DNA from: Paractinoplanes tereljensis
GTDB taxonomy: Bacteria; Actinomycetota; Actinomycetes; Mycobacteriales; Micromonosporaceae
Direction of reading: 5' to 3'
Assembly: GCF_016862435.1 (NCBI RefSeq)
Contig: NZ_BOMY01000033.1
Coordinates: forward strand, 372,001-436,000
DNA length: 64,000 nt
The notes below the pieces were generated by a model. It ran no database searches. It was not told the DNA's origin and saw nothing but the letters and a program-made list of their open reading frames with translations. Positions 58,141-64,000 of the stretch are shown here, in pieces. The translations under genes were made by a program, and so were the position numbers. The first letter of the stretch is position 1. Each line of letters begins with the position of its first letter.

Positions 58141-58587
58141 ATGGAAGTGGCGCAGGGGAAAGCTGAGCAGGCACTCGATCAGCTCCGCTGGATTGGCTGG
58201 GCGCAGGCCAAGGCCGGTGAGGACTGGCTGCGGGAGCGTGAGCTGACCTTCCAACAGTCAGTCGTCCTGCGATACCTGGTCGACAATCCCGGGGTGATCC
58301 AGCGCGATATCGTGGCGCTGACCCGAACGACGGAAGCGAGCGTGTCCAGCCTTCTACTGGGCCTCGAACGCCGAGGCCTCATCGAACGCCGCGTTGAAGC
58401 CGGCAACGCGCGCAGCAAACGGGTCTACGCGACCCCGGCAGGCCTGACACTCGCCGACGGTCTCGACGAAGCGATGGCAGCAGTCGGCGAAGCGATCCTG
58501 GCCCCGCTCGACGCCACGGAACGGGTGGCCTTCAACACCATCCTCAACAAGATCACCGCACAGCTCCCCGTCCCGCCACGATCCTGA
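58141..58587 (+). CDS. MarR-family regulator
   Basis: 148 residues: LTFQQSVVLRYLVDNPGVIQ, then RDIVALTRTTEASVSSLLLG and LERRGLIERRVEAGNARSKR form the MarR winged helix with the Asp/Arg wing. ATG 58141 is the start by alignment; longer in-frame starts lie inside the operator. The nested palindrome upstream is its probable operator, so it is likely autoregulated together with the divergent methyltransferase. Confidence 0.88.
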   Translation: MEVAQGKAEQALDQLRWIGWAQAKAGEDWLRERELTFQQSVVLRYLVDNPGVIQRDIVALTRTTEASVSSLLLGLERRGLIERRVEAGNARSKRVYATPAGLTLADGLDEAMAAVGEAILAPLDATERVAFNTILNKITAQLPVPPRS

Positions 58588-58880
58588 TCACCCTGACGAA
58601 ACCGTCGGGCGCAAAGGCATCCCAGGTGACACCGTTTCGACCCTGCTCGAAGCCCTCGCCACCACCTCGCCGTGCCCCTCTACCCGGCCCGAGTGCATCC
58701 GCCGTCAGCGACAACGCCACACCAAGCTCCCACAACCAGGGTGGGTCCCAAACTCACGCCCACAGAAATCCGTGCGCAGACGGCGGACACCTAACTCGAG
58801 CCCAACTGGGACCGTTTCTTGCGCTCAGAACCAGTCCCGCCCGTCGCCAGCGATCATGCGGCAGCCGGCGACTCCAGGCC
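58588..58880. other. Gap with a second IS-end-like motif
   Basis: No convincing gene. GTGGGTCCCAAACTC (58741-58755) matches the IS21-end-like sequence at 56888-56902 in 14 of 15 bases and the same orientation. This may be a leftover element end, or chance. Confidence 0.4.
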
Positions 58881-59195
58881 CTGCCGAAACGGGCACCAGC
58901 AGATCGCGGCAGCTTCTATCCTTTCATCGAACGGCTCGCGCCGCACACCGCGGCGATCGCCGCACTGGCCGGCCGCCTGCACACCGAGGACGACGAATCC
59001 GGCGCCGTCCTGGAAGTCGTGCGCTACTTCAACGACCAGGAAGCCGAGCAGCACGATCGCAGCGATGCCGCCGGTGCGACCCCGAACCTGTTCGGCTGGC
59101 ATCTCGACCGTGAGGTTCTGAGTTTCCTCCAGGCCACCGGAGCGGTCCTGGACGTCGATGAGTACGACATGACACCGCACTACGCCGAGGACTGA
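58881..59195 (+). pseudogene. C-terminal gene fragment, unknown family
   Basis: From about 58905 the plus frame has strong actinobacterial codon bias and a protein-like sequence (YPFIERLAPHTAAIAALAGR, LEVVRYFNDQEAEQHDRSDA, WHLDREVLSFLQATGAVLDV) ending at 59195. Upstream the frame turns Pro/Ser/Arg-rich without bias or ribosome site, so the front of the gene is missing or shifted. The family is not recognised. It may be the end of a gene cut by the IS-related rearrangement. Confidence 0.45.
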
Positions 59196-59240
59196 GCCTC
59201 AAACCGCCGTCACCGCACAGGCGGAAACCTGACTGCGGCG

Positions 59241-59567
59241 CTACAAGGGCTCGCCGGTGCGGGCGGCTCGGGCCACTCCCCAGTCGTAGAGGGCCTGCAG
59301 GACCGGGATCAGGGTGCGGCCCTCGTCGGTCAGGTCGTAGTCGACGTGCGGGGGGACCGTGCCGTGGTCGCGGCGTATCACCAGGCCGTCGGCCTCCAGT
59401 TCGCGTAAGCGCTGGGTGAGCATTTTCTCGCTGATGCCGGGAGTGAGGCGGCGCAGTTCGCCGTAGCGGTGCACGCCCTCCTTGAGCCGGGCCAGGATCA
59501 CGGTGCGCCACCGGCCGCCGACCACGTCGACGGTCAGCTCGACCGGGCAGCTGTATCGCTTGGGCAC
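59241..59567 (-). CDS. HxlR-family helix-turn-helix regulator
   Basis: 108 residues: CPVELTVDVVGGRWRTVILA, RYGELRRLTPGISEKMLTQR, LRELEADGLVIRRDHGTVPP and VDYDLTDEGRTLIPVL match HxlR (redox/aldehyde/quinone-sensing winged helix), with Cys7 at the conserved N-terminal position. It is divergent from the truncated globin gene across 54 bases and probably regulates it. Confidence 0.92.
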   Translation of the reverse strand: MPKRYSCPVELTVDVVGGRWRTVILARLKEGVHRYGELRRLTPGISEKMLTQRLRELEADGLVIRRDHGTVPPHVDYDLTDEGRTLIPVLQALYDWGVARAARTGEPL

Positions 59568-59621
59568 GCACCATTATGTGCGTACTTGCGGCCCACCGGC
59601 CCGGCTGGTCAGCTGATCCAC

Positions 59622-60089
59622 ATGACACCGACGCTGTACGAGTGGGCCGGCGGCACCGAGGCGTTCGAGCGGCTCACCGACGCCTTCTACGCCCGGGTGG
59701 TCACCGACGACCTGCTCGGCCCGCTGTTCGCGCACATGTCGCCGGAGCACGCCCGCGGGGTGGCGGTGTGGCTGGCCGAGGTGTTCGGCGGGCCGGCCGC
59801 CTACACCGCACAGCACGGCGGTTACCCGCACATGGTGGCCAAGCATGTCGGGATGGCGATCACCGAGCCGCAGCGGCGCCGCTGGGTCAACCTGATCCAG
59901 GACGCCGCCGACGAGGCCGGCCTGCCGGAGGATCCGGAGTTCCGGGCGGCGTTCCTCGGCTACATCGAGTGGGGCACCCGCCTGGCCCGGCTCAACTCGC
60001 AGCCGGGCGCCGACGTGGTCCGTGACGCCCCGGTGCCGCACTGGGGCTGGGGCGTCGCACCCCCGTTCAACCCGCCAGCGCAGCCTTGA
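59622..60089 (+). CDS. Group II truncated hemoglobin-like protein
   Basis: 155 residues: LYEWAGGTEAFERLTDAFYA, RVVTDDLLGPLFAHMSPEHA, VAVWLAEVFGGPAAYTAQHG and the proximal-helix stretch PHMVAKHVGMAITEPQRRRW fit the two-on-two truncated globin fold, with a Trp at the G8-like position (RRRWVNLIQ). It binds heme for O2 or NO chemistry. ATG 59622. The last 23 bases overlap the convergent GntR gene. Confidence 0.88.
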   Translation: MTPTLYEWAGGTEAFERLTDAFYARVVTDDLLGPLFAHMSPEHARGVAVWLAEVFGGPAAYTAQHGGYPHMVAKHVGMAITEPQRRRWVNLIQDAADEAGLPEDPEFRAAFLGYIEWGTRLARLNSQPGADVVRDAPVPHWGWGVAPPFNPPAQP

Positions 60090-60423
60090 CCAGGGCGAGG
60101 GCGGTCTCCGGCGGAATGCCCAGCGCCCGGGTCCGCTCGGCGTAGGCGACCGCGGCCGCCTGGGCCTGCACCGACGTGCCGGTGGCCCGGGCGGTGATCA
60201 CCGTGCCGGCCCGGCCGCGGGTCTCCACCAGCCCGGCCGCCTCCAGCTCCCGGTAGGCGCGGGCCACCGTGTTGGCCGCCAGACCGAGGTCGGCGGCCAG
60301 GATGCGCACGGGCGGGAGTTTCGTGCCGGCCGCCAATACCCCGTCCGCCGCCAGCGTGGCGATCCGCCGCCGTACCTGGTCGTACGGCGGCGTCGGCGAG
60401 TACGGGTCGATCGTGATGTCCAT
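60067..60423 (-). CDS. GntR-family regulator, YtrA type
   Basis: 118 residues: DPYSPTPPYDQVRRRIATLA, LPPVRILAADLGLAANTVAR and AYRELEAAGLVETRGRAGTV form the GntR winged helix with only a short C-terminal dimerisation helix, as in the YtrA subgroup that usually regulates transporters. ATG 60423 overlaps the MFS stop by one base (TGATG), so it is cotranscribed with that transporter. Confidence 0.9.
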   Translation of the reverse strand: MDITIDPYSPTPPYDQVRRRIATLAADGVLAAGTKLPPVRILAADLGLAANTVARAYRELEAAGLVETRGRAGTVITARATGTSVQAQAAAVAYAERTRALGIPPETALALVKAALAG

Positions 60424-61805
60424 CAGAGCAGTTTGGGGGGTGTGTTGCCGGCGGCGACGATGGCGCGGCGGATCGGCACCATCGCGAGCAGCGCCCCACC
60501 GACCAGGAAGAACACGACAAGGGAGATGATGCCGAAGCGGTAGCTGTTGGTCAGCTGGAAGACCAGGCCGAACAGCAGCGGGCCGAGCCAGCTGGTGCCC
60601 TTGTCGCTGATCTCGTAGAAGCCGTAGTACTCGCCCTCGCGCCCCTCCGGGATGAGCTGCGAATACAGGCTGCGCGACAGGGCCTGGCTGCCGCCCAGGA
60701 CCAGGCCGATCGCGACACCGAGCAGCATGAACGGCAGGGGTTCGCCGGCCGGCAGCCAGTAGGCGGCGACCACCACGCCGAGCCACAGGGCCAGGCTGAA
60801 CAGCACGGTCTTGCGGGCGCCGACCTTCGCGGCCATCGCCCCCAGCAGCAGGGCGCCGCCGAACGCGAGGAACTGCACCAGCAGGATCGTGATGATCAGG
60901 GTGGACTGTTCGAGGTCGAGTTCCTCGGTGCCGTACTGGCTGGCCAGGGCGATGACGGTCTGGATGCCGTCGTTGTAGATCAAATACGAGAGCAGGAAGA
61001 ACAAGGTCAGCGGGTACGCTCGGATGTTGCGGATCGTGCCGCCCAACTCCTTGAACCCGTCGATCAGCACGTTGCCGCGGACCCCGGTGGACTCGGCGCC
61101 CGGGTGTTCACGCAGCCAGGCCAGGGGGATCAGGGTGAACAACGCCCACCACACGCCGGCCGACACGATGCACCAGCGGGCGATGTCGAGGGTGCGCTGA
61201 TCGTTGCCGTCGATCGACAGGATGGTGACCGCGACCAGGTTGAACGCCAGCAGCAGACCGCCGCCGAGGTACCCGAGGGCCCAGCCGCGGCTGGACACCT
61301 TGTCGCGTTCGTCCGGGCCGGCCAGCTGCGGCAGGAACGAGTTGTAGACGACGATCGACGCCCCACCGGAGATGTTCGCGATCAGGAACAGCAGGCCGCC
61401 GAGCAGGTAGTTGCCGCCGGTGACGAACGCGAAGCAGATGGTCGCGGCGGACGCGATGAACGCGGTGACGGCCAGCAACAGCTTCTTGCGGGGCGCACGG
61501 TCGGCGATCGCCCCCATCACCGGAAGAACAAAGACCGTCAAGAACACCGAGAGGCTGACGACGTACGGGTAGAAAGAGCCCGCCGCCACCGAGATCCCGA
61601 ACGGGTGGACCCGCCCGGTGCAGTCGTCGGCGCCCAGTTCACACCCGGCGGCGACCTTGGTGACGCTGGTCAGGAACGGTCCGAGGAAGACGGTCAGCAC
61701 GGTGGTGGAGAACGCCGAGTTGGCCCAGTCGTAGAAGTACCAGCCGGTGCGTTCCCGGCGGCCGGCCGCGGGTCTGTCGGTGGGGGTGCCGGTGGTCGCG
61801 GCCAT
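60423..61805 (-). CDS. MFS transporter, UMF1/Atg22-like
   Basis: 460 residues, about 12 transmembrane helices. WYFYDWANSAFSTTVLTVFL and the DRAPRKKLLLAVTAF loop, plus LGGSQALSRSLYSQLIPEGR and YYGFYEISDKGTSWLGPLLF, are typical of the UMF1 family related to vacuolar amino-acid effluxer Atg22. It probably exports or imports amino acids or similar metabolites. ATG 61805 follows GGGAG. It is coupled to the downstream GntR gene. Confidence 0.92.
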   Translation of the reverse strand: MAATTGTPTDRPAAGRRERTGWYFYDWANSAFSTTVLTVFLGPFLTSVTKVAAGCELGADDCTGRVHPFGISVAAGSFYPYVVSLSVFLTVFVLPVMGAIADRAPRKKLLLAVTAFIASAATICFAFVTGGNYLLGGLLFLIANISGGASIVVYNSFLPQLAGPDERDKVSSRGWALGYLGGGLLLAFNLVAVTILSIDGNDQRTLDIARWCIVSAGVWWALFTLIPLAWLREHPGAESTGVRGNVLIDGFKELGGTIRNIRAYPLTLFFLLSYLIYNDGIQTVIALASQYGTEELDLEQSTLIITILLVQFLAFGGALLLGAMAAKVGARKTVLFSLALWLGVVVAAYWLPAGEPLPFMLLGVAIGLVLGGSQALSRSLYSQLIPEGREGEYYGFYEISDKGTSWLGPLLFGLVFQLTNSYRFGIISLVVFFLVGGALLAMVPIRRAIVAAGNTPPKLL

Positions 61806-61882
61806 CAATGTGCTCCCGGTCGTCGTTGGTGGCGCGGGTCATATTGCCATCCCGCGACCGGGCGGTGGGAGAGGCCGCGTAC

Positions 61883-62392
61883 TCAGTTCTGCTGCGACCA
61901 CCACTTGGCGAGGGCGGCGGTGGCGGGATCGTCGGATTCGGCCAGGGTGGCCCACGGGTCGGCGCCGGGCGGCAGGTCGGTGCCGGCGTACTCGGCGAGT
62001 TCGGCGGGCTGGACCGGGTCGGTCGTGTCGGCCTCGTGCAGGGCGGCCTGGATGTCGGCGAGGCCGAGGCTGCCGGTGTCGATCCAGGGGAACCCGTCGA
62101 CCGGTTCGGGCAGTTCGCCGACGTCGACGGCCGGCGGGAACACGCTGTCGCTGAGCTCCACCTCGGGCAGGTCCGGAATGTCGGCTACCGGAGCCTCTTC
62201 CACGACGACGTGGTCGTCGACCACGTGCGCGACGTGGTCGTCGAACGGCAGATCCTCGTGCTCCGGGATCTCCACGTGGTGGTCTTCCCAGGTCACGTGG
62301 TCGTCGGGGAGCTGGTGGTCGTCGTCGAACGGCAGCGGGTCGTCGTGGTGGTCGTCGCCGAAGTGGTCGGCGAAGTCGTGGTGATCCGTCAT
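61883..62392 (-). CDS. His/Asp-rich acidic protein coupled to a dynamin-like GTPase
   Basis: 169 residues. The first 70 are extremely rich in His, Asp and Glu (units such as DDHHDDPLPFDDDHQLPDDH), a probable divalent-metal-binding or disordered region. The rest is acidic with a conserved-looking end (WATLAESDDPATAALAKWWS). No signal peptide and no named family. Its ATG overlaps the GTPase stop (ATGA), so it is cotranslated with it and is probably a partner or adaptor. Confidence 0.75.
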   Translation of the reverse strand: MTDHHDFADHFGDDHHDDPLPFDDDHQLPDDHVTWEDHHVEIPEHEDLPFDDHVAHVVDDHVVVEEAPVADIPDLPEVELSDSVFPPAVDVGELPEPVDGFPWIDTGSLGLADIQAALHEADTTDPVQPAELAEYAGTDLPPGADPWATLAESDDPATAALAKWWSQQN

Positions 62393-64000
62393 CGGTTCTC
62401 CTCGTCTTGCGGGACGGGCGTCAGTGCCCGCGCCCGGATCAGCACGTCATCGGTGTGGCGCAGTTTCGCCCGTACGCCATCGAGCTCCTGCTGGGCCGCC
62501 TGCCGGCGTTTGGCCCGGCCGGCGGCGTCCTCGGCCGCCGCCGCGTCGATCTCGGCGATGTGCGCGTCCAGGTCGCGCAGCCGCCGTTCGACCGCGTCGT
62601 CAACCGCGACGCTCAGTGCGTATTGCAGATCGGTGAACCGGTTGGCGATCTCGTCGGCCAGGGCCGCGCGGGCCTCGCCGAGGACGTCGCGCAGCCAGAT
62701 CCGGGCCTGTTGCCGGTCGGTCTGCACCCGGCGGCGCCACAGCACGTACCCGCCGGCGGCCAGCCCCAGCCCGATCCCGGCCACCGGGACCAGCACACCA
62801 CCGACGGCCAGGGCGGACGCGCCGAGGATGGCACCGCGGCCGGCCATGAACGCGATCCCACCGGCCGACAGCGCGATCAGCATGTTCTCCCCGGACCCGT
62901 CGCGGGGCGGGGAGGCGGCGAGAGCGTGCCGCAGGGTGGCGTTGAGCCGGCCCAGCATCCCGGCCCGCTCGTTGGCGTCGAACACCTCGGCCAGGACCTT
63001 CTCGGCGACCTGCTGGAAGGTTTCTTCGAGGCGCTGGGACATGACGGCGGCCAGGGCCTGCAGGTCGGCGTCGACCGCGTCCGGCAGCTTCGACAGGGTC
63101 TCGCCGCGGCCGGTGTCGATCCGGGTGGAGAAGTCCTGCTGCAGGGTGGCGATGTGGGTGCGCAGCCGGCCGACGGTCTCCACCCTGGCCCGCTGGGTCT
63201 CGGTGCTCAGCAGCAGCGTCCACTGCCGGGACTCGGTGCGCTTGCGGGCGGCCAGGGCGGAGCGTTCGGCGCGGACGGCGGCGCTGCGGGCCGGGTCGGC
63301 CTCGGCCGCCTGCACCTTCGCGCGGGCGGCGTCGACCAGGCGGGCCAGTTCGCCGCGGGCGGCGCGCAGCACGTTGGCCAGTTGCAGCTGGTGGCCGCGG
63401 CCGGCCAGGTCGACCAGGGCGTGCTGCAGTTCGGCGATCTTCGACGCGTCGACCAGGGCGGCCTGTTCGCCGGGCGGGGACTGCCGGGCGAGTTCGGCCA
63501 GCGACGACGACACCGGGAACCAGGGGGCCTCGGCGAAGCGCGGGGCGTGCGCGCGCAGCAGGGCCTGGTTGTCCTCGGCGATGCGCCGCCACCCCGGATA
63601 GGCGTCGATCTTGGTGAGGGCGAAGACGACCGCGTCGACCCGTTCGCTGGCGGCGACCAGGAAGGTCAGTTCGGGTTCGGACAGCGGGGCGGACGCGTCG
63701 GCGACGAACAGCAACGCGGTGGCCTTGTCGACGGCGGCCAGGGCGACGGTAGCGTGCGCCGGGTCGAGCCCGCCGACCCCCGGGGTGTCGAGCAGGGACA
63801 GGTATTGCAGCAGCGGCGCCGGGTGGGTGACCTCGATCCGGCGGGCTTTCTGCTCGCCGGTGGCCCAGGCGCGCAGGTCGTCGACCGGAATCGGGTCGGG
63901 TGAGCCGGGCAGCCAGGCCCGCACCGCGTACGGGCCGGGCACGAACTGCAGGTAGGTGGCGGTGGCCACGGCCGCGTCGACCGGGGACAGGCCGGGCACC
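62389..64000 (-). CDS. Dynamin-like GTPase (partial, runs off the right edge)
   Basis: The first part of the gene, including the GTPase P-loop, is outside the window. Visible are G3 DTPGVGG, G4 TKID, a long helical stalk, and a hydrophobic hairpin (LIALSAGGIAFMAGRGAILG, then ASALAVGGVLVPVAGIGLGL) that would insert in the membrane, as in bacterial dynamin-like proteins including IniA/IniC relatives. A C-terminal coiled coil follows. It likely remodels or repairs the cell membrane under stress. Confidence 0.9.
   Translation of the reverse strand, partial: VPGLSPVDAAVATATYLQFVPGPYAVRAWLPGSPDPIPVDDLRAWATGEQKARRIEVTHPAPLLQYLSLLDTPGVGGLDPAHATVALAAVDKATALLFVADASAPLSEPELTFLVAASERVDAVVFALTKIDAYPGWRRIAEDNQALLRAHAPRFAEAPWFPVSSSLAELARQSPPGEQAALVDASKIAELQHALVDLAGRGHQLQLANVLRAARGELARLVDAARAKVQAAEADPARSAAVRAERSALAARKRTESRQWTLLLSTETQRARVETVGRLRTHIATLQQDFSTRIDTGRGETLSKLPDAVDADLQALAAVMSQRLEETFQQVAEKVLAEVFDANERAGMLGRLNATLRHALAASPPRDGSGENMLIALSAGGIAFMAGRGAILGASALAVGGVLVPVAGIGLGLAAGGYVLWRRRVQTDRQQARIWLRDVLGEARAALADEIANRFTDLQYALSVAVDDAVERRLRDLDAHIAEIDAAAAEDAAGRAKRRQAAQQELDGVRAKLRHTDDVLIRARALTPVPQDEENR

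Noticed and set aside
58854..59180. A minus-strand 108-codon frame opposite the gene fragment
   Set aside because: Codon bias favours the plus strand, and the minus product has no recognisable fold.
1..64000. CRISPR array, tRNA or rRNA genes
   Set aside because: No regularly spaced direct repeats with unique spacers, no cloverleaf with TTCGA arm at proper spacing, and no conserved rRNA segments were seen by eye.

Overview
The window is very GC-rich, uses GTG and TTG starts freely, has dense overlapping operons, and carries families typical of filamentous actinomycetes (FxSxx-COOH peptide locus, DUF5999, DUF3516 helicase, SigE-type ECF sigma factor, LuxR/AAA regulators, IstA and long tyrosine recombinases of streptomycete type). 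I read it as a chromosomal segment of a Micromonosporaceae-like actinomycete (Actinoplanes or a relative). That placement comes from protein style and base composition, not from a marker gene. No rRNA, tRNA or CRISPR array was seen.

Layout. 0-9.3 kb: the end of an EamA exporter, then a complete FxSxx-COOH locus: precursor fxsA, cyclophane-forming radical SAM/SPASM maturase fxsB, two TIR-like proteins (the second is fxsC), the giant ATPase/NB-ARC/TPR protein fxsT, and a convergent alpha/beta hydrolase. 9.4-15 kb (minus): KdpE and a short KdpD-like kinase chained to a Ski2-like DUF3516 helicase, then a nucleotidyltransferase with a small coupled partner. 15-22.6 kb: LuxR/AAA regulator, MerR-PP2C fusion, ArsR pair, SDR, membrane-VOC fusion, GNAT and nucleotidyltransferase. 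22.6-28.5 kb: aldo/keto reductase, glycine riboswitch plus gcvP, chemoreceptor. 28.5-33.1 kb: DUF5999, pabB, a membrane protein with a SigE-family sigma factor, def, and a winged-helix regulator with a large repeat linker.

33.2-40.4 kb: a segment flanked by two same-orientation copies of a bipartite 73-74 nt element. It holds an XRE regulator, an aldo/keto reductase and a minimal NRPS-independent siderophore operon (two IucA/IucC synthetases and a PLP decarboxylase) with low-complexity insertions and a repeat-rich spacer. 40.4-48.4 kb: ABC-F protein with a long structured leader, tyrosine recombinase, uppP-DUF3626-GNAT-Nudix operon, a second Nudix facing the first, and an acyltransferase-3 with a minisatellite tail.

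48.6-59.2 kb is an accessory island: a TIR-NB-ARC-TPR STAND protein, a damaged methyltransferase, a lower-GC DUF4365 protein, an in-frame chimera of truncated IS21 IstA and a large tyrosine recombinase, and a methyltransferase/MarR pair divided by a nested palindromic operator. 59.2-64 kb: HxlR, truncated globin, GntR coupled to a UMF1-type MFS protein, and a His/Asp-rich protein coupled to a dynamin-like GTPase that runs off the right edge.

The best candidates for unusual biology are the Fxs locus (RiPP-like peptide plus TIR/STAND signalling parts), the TIR-STAND/DUF4365 island with its chimeric recombinase, the A/B element bracketing the siderophore segment, and the repeated in-frame minisatellite expansion of otherwise ordinary genes.
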